From positions 496,001-560,000 of the forward strand of contig OZ220464.1 in NCBI GenBank assembly GCA_965115825.1: a DNA stretch of 64,000 bases. Reading direction: 5' to 3'. The DNA comes from Bin87 sp965115825 (GTDB lineage: Bacteria > Chloroflexota > Dehalococcoidia > Lucifugimonadales > UBA3495). Numbering within the stretch: position 1 is the stretch's first letter; every line of letters starts with the position of its first letter. Position numbers and translations under genes: made by a program. Below are positions 42,770-51,540 of this stretch, piece by piece. Below the pieces are notes generated by a model that ran no database searches, was not told where the DNA came from, and saw only the letters and a list, made by a program, of their open reading frames with translations.

Positions 42770-42778
42770 AGTGTAGCA
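42770..42778 (-). promoter_or_regulatory. Extended -10 promoter (minus strand)
   Basis: The complement reads TGCTACACT, 40 bases before the coiled-coil gene. Confidence 0.4.
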
Positions 42779-42864
42779 CATGGATTAGGATGGGCTGAAC
42801 AGTTGGGTAGCAAAATGACGCCAGGCGAAGGGGCTGTTCCCGGATTGCCGCCGACGCCGGCGCC

Positions 42865-42873
42865 TGCTACAAT
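42865..42873 (+). promoter_or_regulatory. Extended -10 promoter of the SMP-30 gene
   Basis: TGCTACAAT, 36 bases before ATG 42910, with AAGGGAG at 42894-42900 as ribosome-binding site. Confidence 0.5.
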
Positions 42874-42909
42874 CCCGCCAGACTCAGCCGCACAAGGGAG
42901 AATTGCATT

Positions 42910-43821
42910 ATGTCCTGGCGTTTCAGCCTCATCCGTCGTTTTGGAGACCCGCCCGGCGGCATTACCGAGGGCCCGGCCTGGAACGGCGAAGTCGTCTTCT
43001 TCACTCACATTCACGCCAACCGCATCTACACGTACAACCCGAAGTCCGACCAGTTTTCAATCTATCACGAGAACACGAACCGCACCAACGGGCTGGCCTT
43101 TGACGCTGACGGCCGGCTTTTTGGCTGCTGCCAGAACGGGCGGGCCATCGTCCGCTTCGACGTTGGCGGCGGTATGACAACCATCGCTGACAACTTGGAC
43201 GGCGTGCCACTGAACACTCCCAATGATCTGGCAATTGACGTCAAGGGGCGCATCTGGTTCACCAACCCGTGGAATGCCGGCAACATTGACGCGCACGAGG
43301 TTGAGCAGTTGGACCACCGTTCGGTTCTGTGCGCCGTTCCGCAGGGCGACGGCTCATACAAGACCGTCCGCGCCACTACAGACACTACTATGCCCAACGG
43401 CATTCTGGTGTCGCCCGATGGGAACACGCTTTACGTTGCCGAGAGCAACAGTGATGAGATAGAGATTGACCGGGAGCTGCGGGCTTATCCCATCAACGGC
43501 GACGGGACGCTGGGGGCTTACAAGACGCTGCACACCTTCGGGCGCGACGCCAACGCCGTGCATCGGGGGATTGACGGTATGTGTCTGGACGCTGACGGGA
43601 ACATCATCGCCACGGCAGGCTGGCCGAGCGGCGGCCCCGGCCCGATGCTGTACGTTTTTTCGCCCACGGGCCGAGTGCTGGAAACCCATCCGGTGGCGGC
43701 GACCCGTCCGACCAACGTCTGCTTTGGGGGAGAGGACCTTACCGATGTTTTCGTAACCTCTACCGACGGCCACTTCTTCCGGGCGAAAACCGACCGCGTG
43801 GGCTGGGCTATCTACCCCTGA
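42910..43821 (+). CDS. SMP-30/gluconolactonase-like beta-propeller hydrolase
   Basis: A six-bladed propeller lactonase of 303 residues. Divalent-metal ligands of the family are visible: Glu20 in GITEGPAW, Asn in NTPNDLAID, and Asp in GIDGMCLDADGN. Family members hydrolyse sugar lactones or organophosphates. The C-terminal TRPTNVCFGGEDLTDVFVTS is characteristic. It opens a + strand run with a hypothetical gene and a methyltransferase; substrate unknown. Confidence 0.92.
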   Translation: MSWRFSLIRRFGDPPGGITEGPAWNGEVVFFTHIHANRIYTYNPKSDQFSIYHENTNRTNGLAFDADGRLFGCCQNGRAIVRFDVGGGMTTIADNLDGVPLNTPNDLAIDVKGRIWFTNPWNAGNIDAHEVEQLDHRSVLCAVPQGDGSYKTVRATTDTTMPNGILVSPDGNTLYVAESNSDEIEIDRELRAYPINGDGTLGAYKTLHTFGRDANAVHRGIDGMCLDADGNIIATAGWPSGGPGPMLYVFSPTGRVLETHPVAATRPTNVCFGGEDLTDVFVTSTDGHFFRAKTDRVGWAIYP

Positions 43822-43836
43822 CCGTGATGGTTCATT

Positions 43837-44193
43837 ATGCAGCAGAGACGATTGAGTAACTACGGCATCAACCGCGCCCAGCTTCGCCAGGGCGGGGGAC
43901 GGGGCAACGGGAGCGACCACTTTGACGAGCTGGTGGGAAGCACCGAGTTTTACGTTTATCAGACGCCGGGGCGGCGGGTGAAGGGATTTGACAGTCTCAA
44001 GCTGTACGCTGAGGGTGAGGGTTGCGAGCTGCTGTACACTGCGGACGCTCCGCCGGAGTTGGCGGACTACGAAACCCTCCGCATCACGCATCGCAGGGCT
44101 GAGCCGATACCCGACGCGGTGCTCAAACGGGCCCACTCCTGGGCGCATCGCAACAACTTTCTGCACAGCTTCTTCAAGCCTATGTATCGCTGA
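43837..44193 (+). CDS. Hypothetical protein, 118 residues
   Basis: Family not recognised. The sequence is soluble, basic at both ends, with HFDELVGSTEFYVYQTPGRR and SWAHRNNFLHSFFKPMYR. It lies 15 bases after the SMP-30 gene, and its TGA shares a base with the ATG of the MidA gene, so it is very likely translated as part of that operon. Confidence 0.7.
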   Translation: MQQRRLSNYGINRAQLRQGGGRGNGSDHFDELVGSTEFYVYQTPGRRVKGFDSLKLYAEGEGCELLYTADAPPELADYETLRITHRRAEPIPDAVLKRAHSWAHRNNFLHSFFKPMYR

Positions 44194-45548
44194 TGGCGAA
44201 CCCAGCAAGTGGGGATGTCTGGCTGCCGACTCTGGCGGAGCGCGCCATCCGCCGCCGCATTGCCCGGCGTGGGCCTATCACTTTCGCCGAGTTCATGGAC
44301 GCCGCCCTGTATGAGCCGGGCGGCTATTATACGCGCGCCACAGCCGGCGCCGATTATTACACCAGCCCTCAGGCGCATCCGGCCTTCGGGGCGCTGCTGG
44401 CGATACAGCTGTTTCATATCTGGACGCTGCTGGGGAGGCCGCGCCCCTGCAATGTGGTGGAGCTTGGGGCCGGCGATGGGCTGCTGTGCCGGGATATTAT
44501 CACGGCAGCCCACCATTTGCCGGAGGGCTTTGGCGAGTCCGTCAGCTACACCCTTATTGACCGCTGCGCGACGGCCGGCTGGGAAAGAAGCATGCCGGGA
44601 GCCGTCCGGGTTGCTGCCGACGCATTGGACGGTGTCGGCGCGCCGGTTCCAGCTGCGGCGCACTGCGTTCTGAGCAACGAGCTGCTGGATGCGCTGCCGG
44701 CGCATCGGGTGCGTATGGAGAAGGGACGCCTGCGCGAGCTGTACGTTGCCATGCTCCCTGACGTTGCCGATGGCTACGAGGGCGCGCTGATTGAGTTTGC
44801 CGGCGAACCTTCCACTCCGCTACTACAGGGGCGTCTTTCCGACTTGGGCGTCAGGTTGGCGGAGGGGCAGACCGCCGAAATCTGCCTGCTGCTGGATGCT
44901 TGGGCCGACGCTACGGCAAGCATGCTGGGTTCGGGCTTTGCGCTGACGATCGATTACGGGCGAGAGGCCAGAGACCTTTACGACCCGGCGCAGCGTCCTA
45001 ATGGCACGCTGGTTACGTACCGGGCTCACCGTCAGACTGACGCGCCGCTACACGACGTCGGCCGGCAGGACATTACGGCGCAGGTGGATTTTACGTCGGC
45101 GCAGATGGCAGGAGAGCGGGTAGGCATGACGCCCGTGGGCAACGTCAGCCAGGGGTGGCTGCTGCGCCGTCTGGGGCTGCAAACCCTGCGGCGCAATGCG
45201 GCTCCGTCCGGCTCTGGCGGCGGTTGGCTGACCATACCCGCCGGCCCCGGCGGCGCGCTGCCCCACGCTCTGCCGGATTTGTTCGGCGGCGCGCCGGATG
45301 ACGGGCGGGATTGGCTGACTAACCTCAGCCACCTGGCCCGGCCCGGCGGCTTGGGTGACTTTCGCGTTCTCTTGCAGGCTAAAGGAGTTCCACCCCGGCG
45401 GGCCGCCGCGGCGTTGTGCTGGCCGGAGGGCGGCGCTGCTGACGGCAACCTCGGCTACAGCCCGTCAGCGCTGGCAGAGCTGATTCCGGCTGAGGCGCTG
45501 CGTCTGGGAGCGGAACAGATACGGATTGCCGCCGGGACGGTAGTATAA
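44193..45548 (+). CDS. MidA/NDUFAF7-like class I SAM methyltransferase
   Basis: A 451-residue protein of the DUF185/MidA family, which in mitochondria methylates an arginine of a complex I subunit during assembly. RGPITFAEFMDAALYEPGGYY is the family N-terminus, VVELGAGDGLLCRDI is SAM motif I and SNELLDALPAHR the conserved NE..D motif; ALTIDYGREA follows. In bacteria the substrate is generally unknown. The start overlaps the previous stop by one base. Confidence 0.9.
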   Translation: MANPASGDVWLPTLAERAIRRRIARRGPITFAEFMDAALYEPGGYYTRATAGADYYTSPQAHPAFGALLAIQLFHIWTLLGRPRPCNVVELGAGDGLLCRDIITAAHHLPEGFGESVSYTLIDRCATAGWERSMPGAVRVAADALDGVGAPVPAAAHCVLSNELLDALPAHRVRMEKGRLRELYVAMLPDVADGYEGALIEFAGEPSTPLLQGRLSDLGVRLAEGQTAEICLLLDAWADATASMLGSGFALTIDYGREARDLYDPAQRPNGTLVTYRAHRQTDAPLHDVGRQDITAQVDFTSAQMAGERVGMTPVGNVSQGWLLRRLGLQTLRRNAAPSGSGGGWLTIPAGPGGALPHALPDLFGGAPDDGRDWLTNLSHLARPGGLGDFRVLLQAKGVPPRRAAAALCWPEGGAADGNLGYSPSALAELIPAEALRLGAEQIRIAAGTVV

Positions 45549-45598
45549 TCACCGACAAAAGCGCGTTCGCGCGCGGGATTGACCAACGGGAGAGACTT

Positions 45599-46879
45599 AT
45601 GCCCGGGCCCCTGCACGGCATCAACGTCGTAGAGTTTTCCACGATGATTGCCACGCCTACGGCCGGTATGCTGCTGGCTGATATGGGCGCCGACGTTATC
45701 AAGGTGGAGCCGCCCTGGGGCGACCTGTGGCGCTATGCTCAGACCGTCCTGCCTACGGAGGGCCGGCCCTTCATGGCCTACAATCGGGGCAAACGCTCCG
45801 TTACGCTGGACCTTACCAAGCCCGAAGCGGCGGAGGTGGTGCGCCGGCTTACTTTGCAGGCCGACGTCATACTGGCCAACAACCGACCGGACGTGGCCGG
45901 ACGCCTGGGCATCGATTATGAGACGCTGGCGACCATCAACCCGTCCATCATCTACTGCGAAGGCTCGGCTTTCGGACGCCAGGGGCCGGATGCGCGCCGT
46001 CCCGGTTACGACATCATCATCCAGGCTATGTCGGGCATTGCCACCAGCGAGGGGAAAGTCGCCAACGGGGCGCCGGAGCATATAGTATCCAGTCCTCTGG
46101 TGGATTCGGCGTGCGGGCTGGCGCAGGCCTGGGCAGTGTGCGGCGCGCTTTTCGACAGGGAGCGAAATGGGGGCAATGGCGAAAAAGGACGGGGCCAGAA
46201 GCTGGAAGCATCTCTGCTGGGCGCCAGCCTTTTTATGCTGGGGATGCGCTTTGTGCGCATTGACAGCCTCGACCTGGAACCTCACCGTCAGATACGCGAA
46301 TCGGTGGATGCCATGCGGGCGGCGGGAGTGGCCTATCCCGATCTGTTGGAAGTTTATCGGGCGCAGCATTTCCAGTCGCCGGGCAACATTTATTATCGGT
46401 TTTACCAGACGGCCGACGGTATGCTGGCGGTGGGCTGCCTCAACGCCGGTCTGCGTCTGAAATTGCTGGACGTTATCGGTTTGCATGACATTCGATTTGA
46501 CGATGGCTATGACCAACATTCGGCAGAGGCGGCGGAGTTTGGCGCGCGTCTGATGACCGAAGCCGAAGCGGTTTTCCGCACCAGAACCAACGACGAGTGG
46601 TTGACGCTGCTGGATGGCGCCGGGGTTCCGGCCGGCCCGGTTCGTTTCGTGGAGGAGATGTTTGAGCATCCGCAGGTGGCGGAGAACAACCTGGCGGTGG
46701 ACGTGCAACATCGGGACCTGGGCGGCGTCCGTTTGGCCGGGCCGGTAGCGTGGTTCAGCGATACCCCGCTGCGAGCCGGCAATCTGCCCGCTTTGGGGGA
46801 GCATACCGATACCGTTCTGACCGGGCTGGGATGCTCGGCGGATGAGATTGAGCGGTGGCGGAGCGAGGGGGTGATATAG
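45599..46879 (+). CDS. CaiB/BaiF family III CoA-transferase
   Basis: Transfers CoA between carboxylic acids (formyl-CoA:oxalate, carnitine, bile acid or mesaconyl types). It starts GPLHGINVVEFSTMIATPTA, and has GADVIKVEPPWGD and the catalytic Asp138 in RRPGYDIIIQAMSG. Its 426 residues are typical. TATAAT at 45543-45548 overlaps the previous stop and could provide its own promoter. Such transferases are expanded in SAR202-type genomes. Confidence 0.93.
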   Translation: MPGPLHGINVVEFSTMIATPTAGMLLADMGADVIKVEPPWGDLWRYAQTVLPTEGRPFMAYNRGKRSVTLDLTKPEAAEVVRRLTLQADVILANNRPDVAGRLGIDYETLATINPSIIYCEGSAFGRQGPDARRPGYDIIIQAMSGIATSEGKVANGAPEHIVSSPLVDSACGLAQAWAVCGALFDRERNGGNGEKGRGQKLEASLLGASLFMLGMRFVRIDSLDLEPHRQIRESVDAMRAAGVAYPDLLEVYRAQHFQSPGNIYYRFYQTADGMLAVGCLNAGLRLKLLDVIGLHDIRFDDGYDQHSAEAAEFGARLMTEAEAVFRTRTNDEWLTLLDGAGVPAGPVRFVEEMFEHPQVAENNLAVDVQHRDLGGVRLAGPVAWFSDTPLRAGNLPALGEHTDTVLTGLGCSADEIERWRSEGVI

Positions 46880-46905
46880 CCCGTTTATGCCAAACGGCGA
46901 AATGC

Positions 46906-46940
46906 AATAAAAGCGGGGGCGACCGGGCGGTCGTCCCCGC
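46906..46940 (-). terminator. Rho-independent terminator (minus strand)
   Basis: On the - strand a 12-bp stem (GCGGGGACGACC / GGTCGCCCCCGC, one G-T pair) with a 4-base loop is followed by TTTTATT. It ends the small gene at 46978-47199. Confidence 0.75.
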
Positions 46941-46977
46941 AATGCTGATGGGCGGTAGCCTGATGTTGGCGGCGCCG

Positions 46978-47199
46978 TCAGTCCTCCGGCAGGTAGGTAT
47001 AGTAGCGCACGCCGGCCATAGGGACGCCATAGGCCAGGGTGGGAGGCGGAGTTCGCCGCACACGCTCCGGCGCGGTGTCTTCCAAGCGGGCGCCGTACTC
47101 AGTGAGGATGTCCGCCATGTCTTGCTCCACCCACTCGCTAAGCAACCGGGGCTGTTGGTCAATCTGCGCGTTGACGGGTCGCTGGGTAACGGTAACCAT
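46978..47199 (-). CDS. Small hypothetical protein, 73 residues
   Basis: Family not recognised. It reads MVTVTQRPVNAQIDQQPRLL, then SEWVEQDMADILTEYG and a Pro-rich end with GVRYYTYLPED. A strong ribosome-binding site (GGGAGGAAAG) precedes ATG 47199 and an intrinsic terminator follows, which together support a real gene. It is convergent with the CoA-transferase gene. Confidence 0.65.
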   Translation of the reverse strand: MVTVTQRPVNAQIDQQPRLLSEWVEQDMADILTEYGARLEDTAPERVRRTPPPTLAYGVPMAGVRYYTYLPED

Positions 47200-47312
47200 T
47201 GTTGCTTTCCTCCCTGTATGGATTTCGCTGCATTGCGATTCGTTATTTTCTTTATCATATCCGCTGATATAAAGATTGTCAAGCCGCGGGTGGTTGGGCG
47301 GCGTTGGGTGCT

Positions 47313-47359
47313 GTCGGAATCAGGATTTACGGGATTTTGGGATTTACAGGATGGAGGGT
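47313..47359 (+). repeat. GGATTT-rich interspersed element, copy 2
   Basis: GTCGGAATCAGGATTTACGG and onward, closely matching copy 1 at 32873. It lies upstream of surface protein B; an inverted copy lies downstream at 51322. The rest of 47200-47487 shows no gene. Confidence 0.75.
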
Positions 47360-47487
47360 TGCGCTGTGGGAGATTGCAGCTCCGTATCAGGTAGGGGATA
47401 ACGTTTCTTGCGGCGGGGTGACGATTAAACTCCGCGAAAATTGGGCGGAAGCGGGCGGTTGCGGCAGTACACCGGCATTGCGGAATA

Positions 47488-47496
47488 TGTTATAAT
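47488..47496 (+). promoter_or_regulatory. Extended -10 promoter of surface protein B
   Basis: TGTTATAAT, followed by one AGACAGCGCGCCAC unit instead of the eight 16-bp units seen before surface protein A. Confidence 0.65.
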
Positions 47497-47516
47497 GAAG
47501 ACAGACAGCGCGCCAC

Positions 47517-47734
47517 AGACAAGGAAGGAGGCGCGCGTTGATGCATCTGTCCAGCTGACGGAACCGGTAGCCGGCCGGCTCGCTTTGAGCGGATGCCGGC
47601 TTGTTGCGTTTCCGTCCGGTAAGCCCTCCGCCGTTCCGTCCTGACGCCGGCCTTGCTGGCGCGGGAGTGAATGACGTCGGAGGCAATTCAACTGACAACC
47701 CTTGAACGACAATCCCGCAAGGAGATTCTGTCAA
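47517..47734 (+). ncRNA. Conserved structured 5' leader, copy 2 (candidate cis-regulatory RNA)
   Basis: The outer stem GACGGAA (47557-47563) / TTCCGTC (47610-47616) encloses AGCCGGC (47569-47575) / GCCGGCT (47595-47601), with an apical CGCT-TTG-AGCG hairpin. The apical bases differ from copy 1, but a stem can still form there in a shifted register. The region is non-coding and precedes ATG 47735. Confidence 0.55.
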
Positions 47735-50700
47735 ATGCGAAGCAAAATGAGAAACCTAACCTGGTCAGATCCGTTGGCCGTGGCGGCTTTGGCTGTGGTG
47801 GGCGCGCTGGCGCTTTTTGGGGTGTTGGCTTTGCCCAGTGCGGGCGTTGCCGACGCTCAGGCCAATCGGTGCGCGGATGGTGGAGCGGGCTTTATTACTG
47901 CTCCGACCACTGCGCCGGCGGCGCCTACGGTGACGGCGCGCAATATGGCTATGGCGGTGGATATCGCCGCTCCGGCCAGCAACGCCGACGCAACCGTGCT
48001 GGGCAGCCCGGAATATACCGGGTTCGACCTGGAGTACCGTAAGGGCAGTTCGGGAACGTGGATGACCTTTACCGGGACGATTACGCTGAACACTCGGGAT
48101 CTTTCCGGGGCGGCGCTGATTACCGGGTTGGAGAACGGCGCTACGTACAACGTGCGGGTACGGGTGACTTGCGGCCCGGGAACCGGGGAGTGGAGCACAG
48201 CTTCGAGTGATGCGACGCCGGCGGCGACAGTGCCCGGCAAAGTGCGGAATTTGAAAGCGGTTCAAAGGTCTTACGTGAAAAGCGCGGAACCTCCTGTTGC
48301 GCATACTGACTTTGCAATAGTCAACGTCGAGTGGGATCCTCCAGCGGACGATGGCGGGAGTCCGGTTACCAGCTACAAGGTAGAGACGTTCAAAGGCGGA
48401 ACTGGGAATACCATCGCCGGCAGCCCTACCAAGATCAATGTCCTTTCTACCAACACATGGAAGAACCCGGACGCCGCCAGCAGGGAAGGTGATCTCACAG
48501 ATGTGATAGTTGATCTCGGCACTCCCCATACAGCCCCCAATTTGTGGATTAGGTTCAAGGTAGCGGCGAACAACGCCGTAGGAACCGGGGCCGAGGAAAT
48601 GGTTGACGTCCGGCTCAACGCCGATTTGGAACATAAGGTTGAACCCGGAGCCGAGGACCAACCGAACGCCACGATTGCGTCGGACAGCACCACGTCCGGG
48701 GCAGCGCCCAAGCTGACGGTAAAGTTGACTGAAGTGTGGGGTGGCTTGCCGGTGGGAGCCAGCGTGGTGCTGTTCCTGGAAGACGACTTCCACGTGCCGG
48801 AGTCCATTCCGGCCAGCTCGGTCTATTTCGTGGCCAATTCTCCCCGTACCACTGCCACGGGCAACGGCGCGCCGGTGTTCGTCACGGAGCCGCCAGAGAT
48901 TGAGACCGATGATTACTTTGATGACGACAAGGACGACATCAGCATCAGAGTACGCATCCCTGATATGTGCCAGGGGGACTCGGACGACTGCGATGGCCCC
49001 AATGGTTTGCAGGATAGGCAAGACCTGACTATGGTCATCATGAGCAGCTCGGGCATCAGGAATCCATCCGAAGCGGGGCAGCATACGGTAGCCTACACTT
49101 TGCTGGGCTTTAACGATGATGTCCCCGGCACGATAGGTCTGGTCGGGGGGCAGATACCGCGGATTAAGGATGCCAATGGCATGGAACGCAGCGCCGCCAG
49201 CATTGCTGCCAATCTGCCGCCCCGGAAAGGAGTGTACCTGACGACCCTGGCCAAAATATCGCTGTCGGATGTGGATGGTGAGCGTGGCGACGAGGTTACG
49301 GTGTCGGGCAGCGGGTTCAACAATGGGGTCTCGGCAGCGGCCTATGTGAACCAGCGGATGGCCGCGCGGTTCGCCGTGGCGCAATGGTGGGAGACGCTGA
49401 ATTGCGCCGGTATGAAGGCGGCTATGGGGCCGGGAGCGGGCAACGAGTTCTGCTTCCACTACACGCTGGACACTACGGCGATGACTTACACGGTGGCCGA
49501 CAAGGACAAGGCGGCCAGCGATAAGGTGTTCGCCAGGCATCTGTGCGATGTGGGCATCATCGGCAAGGGCGAGCGGGTCGCCAGCGCTACCGTGGGCAGC
49601 GATGACCGGGTGGCCATTCCCGTTACGGTTACCGTGCCGACCTTCAAGCCGGGCAACGACAACCTCATCTGCGTGGCGGATGGCGAGGGTCGTTCGTCGG
49701 GCGCGGACTATGAGGACTTTGAGCTGCTGCCGTCCGTCCGGGTGTCGCCTGCTGAGGCCGCTGTCGGGGATACGATAACCGTATTCGCGCAGGACTTTCC
49801 TACGCAGGGGGCCGGGTTCATGGAGCTGAAACTCGCCGGGCAGACCGTGATGAAGAGCGGAACCGGGGAGGACAATGTTGGCGCGGTGTCGCTGGTCAGC
49901 GTGTCGTCCACCAGCATCAGCTCGGATGGCTCGGCGACGGCTACGTTTGATTTGCCGCCGCACATCAACGGCGTGGCCTTGGAAGGCACCGTGCGCATCG
50001 ATGCCAAGTGGGGCGACAAGTCTGAGGACGCCAAGGTTACCATCCAATCCGCTGTGCTCAACGTCAGCCAGCCGTCAGCGCGGCCTAATGAGATGGTTAC
50101 GCTGACCTGTGTCGGCTTCGGCTCCGGTTCCGGCAACGCCATTATGGCGGAGAAGATCACCCTGGACGGGGTGCCTTTGAAGGTGCATTCGGACTCGCTG
50201 AACAGCGATGGGGAGGTTCCCGTGTCCAGCGCTGGGCGGTGCGTCTTCGCCGTGGCAATTTGGCCGGAGTCTGACGGCGGCGCCAACCCGGCTTTGACCC
50301 CGGGGGCGCACACCATCAAGGTTGTCGACAAGAACGGCTACACCGGCAGCGTGGTTATCACCATCCCGGAGCCTGACGTGAAGGTTACGCCGGCCGTGGC
50401 CGGGCCTCGGGATGTGGTTACCATCTCCGGGGAGAACTGGCCCGTGGACAACCCGGACAGCACTCGGCTTGACGCCATCACCATCACCGTTACGGACGGC
50501 GAACGGGAACGAGAGTACAGCCAGTACGCTGATGGCACCGGCCGCTGGTTCGTCGAGCATCAGGTTAGCGGGGCAGTGAGCATTCCGTCCACCAGCCGCA
50601 TTGAGGCCAAGTACAGCGACTTGGTTCGGCTGGGTGAGTACGCCGTGCCGGCGTCCATCATTACGATTGAGCCTGGGGAGTGTCAGCCTGGGGACAGCGT

Positions 50701-51193
50701 GATGCTGACTGCATCCCGGCTGCCGGTGCATTCCCGCATCGACCGGGTGGAAATCGGCGGGCGGGATGTCAAGCCTACCGGGGCGCCCAGCACCGACGGC
50801 GACGGCGCCGTTACCGTGGATGGCGTCGTCTGTCCGGGTCTGGATGAAGGCCGGTACAGCGTGCTGCTGGAAGTTGAAGAGACGGTTGCCATCGGAGAGC
50901 TGGCGATACTGTCTGAGGGGCCCTTGGGGCAGGAGACGCCGGTAGCCGAGGCTTTGGCTCCGCTGGGCGACAGCTTGGCGGCGGTGTTCTACTTTGACGG
51001 CATCGGCAAGGAGTGGCTGTTCTACGACAGCCGTCCGGAGTTCGCGGAGCTGAACACCTTGACGGAGCTGGTAGCCGGCGAACCCTACTGGGTGCTGGTC
51101 ACCGAGGACGTTGAGGACGTAGCCCTGGGCGGCAAGAGCCGCAGCCTGACCTGCAGCGCCGGCGGCAACTGCTGGAACTTGATGGTCTGGTAG
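47735..51193 (+). CDS. Giant secreted FN3/IPT-type surface protein B
   Basis: An 1152-residue paralogue of surface protein A with the same order: signal peptide (about 1-40, ending VADAQ), two FN3-like domains, the conserved middle (TIASDSTTSGAAPKLTVKL), IPT/TIG-like repeats and the C-terminal module ending CWNLMVW. It has small insertions relative to A (for example KSGTGEDNVGAVSLVSVSST). Third positions favour G here and C in A, although proteins and promoters are alike. ATG 47735 follows AAGGAG. Surface structure or adhesion is inferred; no enzyme motif was seen. Confidence 0.9.
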   Translation: MRSKMRNLTWSDPLAVAALAVVGALALFGVLALPSAGVADAQANRCADGGAGFITAPTTAPAAPTVTARNMAMAVDIAAPASNADATVLGSPEYTGFDLEYRKGSSGTWMTFTGTITLNTRDLSGAALITGLENGATYNVRVRVTCGPGTGEWSTASSDATPAATVPGKVRNLKAVQRSYVKSAEPPVAHTDFAIVNVEWDPPADDGGSPVTSYKVETFKGGTGNTIAGSPTKINVLSTNTWKNPDAASREGDLTDVIVDLGTPHTAPNLWIRFKVAANNAVGTGAEEMVDVRLNADLEHKVEPGAEDQPNATIASDSTTSGAAPKLTVKLTEVWGGLPVGASVVLFLEDDFHVPESIPASSVYFVANSPRTTATGNGAPVFVTEPPEIETDDYFDDDKDDISIRVRIPDMCQGDSDDCDGPNGLQDRQDLTMVIMSSSGIRNPSEAGQHTVAYTLLGFNDDVPGTIGLVGGQIPRIKDANGMERSAASIAANLPPRKGVYLTTLAKISLSDVDGERGDEVTVSGSGFNNGVSAAAYVNQRMAARFAVAQWWETLNCAGMKAAMGPGAGNEFCFHYTLDTTAMTYTVADKDKAASDKVFARHLCDVGIIGKGERVASATVGSDDRVAIPVTVTVPTFKPGNDNLICVADGEGRSSGADYEDFELLPSVRVSPAEAAVGDTITVFAQDFPTQGAGFMELKLAGQTVMKSGTGEDNVGAVSLVSVSSTSISSDGSATATFDLPPHINGVALEGTVRIDAKWGDKSEDAKVTIQSAVLNVSQPSARPNEMVTLTCVGFGSGSGNAIMAEKITLDGVPLKVHSDSLNSDGEVPVSSAGRCVFAVAIWPESDGGANPALTPGAHTIKVVDKNGYTGSVVITIPEPDVKVTPAVAGPRDVVTISGENWPVDNPDSTRLDAITITVTDGEREREYSQYADGTGRWFVEHQVSGAVSIPSTSRIEAKYSDLVRLGEYAVPASIITIEPGECQPGDSVMLTASRLPVHSRIDRVEIGGRDVKPTGAPSTDGDGAVTVDGVVCPGLDEGRYSVLLEVEETVAIGELAILSEGPLGQETPVAEALAPLGDSLAAVFYFDGIGKEWLFYDSRPEFAELNTLTELVAGEPYWVLVTEDVEDVALGGKSRSLTCSAGGNCWNLMVW

Positions 51194-51241
51194 GCTGGCG
51201 GCAAGCTGCGCTTACCGGATGGTTGGGAAACGGCCAAGCCA

Positions 51242-51279
51242 GTGCACCTCCCTACTCCCAAGCGGGTAGGGAGGTGCAC
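51242..51279 (+). terminator. Hairpin terminator of surface protein B
   Basis: A perfect 14-bp stem (GTGCACCTCCCTAC / GTAGGGAGGTGCAC) with a 10-base loop. The T-run is weak (CACTTTG). Confidence 0.65.
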
Positions 51280-51321
51280 CACTTTGAAAGAAAGGAGAAG
51301 CGACCCACAAAAAACCCCGCA

Positions 51322-51367
51322 ACCCCCATCATGAAAATCCGGAAATCCCCAAAATCCGGATTCTGAC
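51322..51367 (-). repeat. GGATTT-rich interspersed element, copy 3 (inverted)
   Basis: The reverse complement reads GTCAGAATCCGGATTTTGGG and onward. With copy 2 it forms an inverted pair around the whole surface protein B transcription unit. Confidence 0.7.
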
Positions 51368-51397
51368 AACTCATAAGAAAATCCACCGGAAGCCCTA

Positions 51398-51515
51398 TTC
51401 ACTCCGCCCGCCCATCTGGTATAATCTCCACCGCCAGCAAGCCGGCACGAACCAATCGGAAGCCCGTCGCTCCCATGCTGTTCACTCCGCCCGCCCATCT
51501 GGTAAAATCTCCACC
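51398..51515 (+). promoter_or_regulatory. Duplicated extended -10 promoter before the collagen-like gene
   Basis: A 35-base sequence (TTCACTCCGCCCGCCCATCT through CTCCACC) occurs at 51398-51432 and 51481-51515. The first copy has TGGTATAAT and the second TGGTAAAAT, the only difference. The second lies 26 bases before ATG 51541, the first 109 bases. Confidence 0.6.
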
Positions 51516-51540
51516 ACCAAAAGAACAGGAGCAGATTGTC

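Noticed and set aside
45560..45576. GCGCG-TTCG-CGCGC hairpin between the MidA and CoA-transferase genes as a terminator
   Set aside because: Short stem, no T-run, and it lies just before a start codon in a same-strand run.
47765..50047. 760-codon minus-strand frame opposite surface protein B
   Set aside because: It mirrors a gene with signal peptide, FN3 and IPT domains and has no features of its own.
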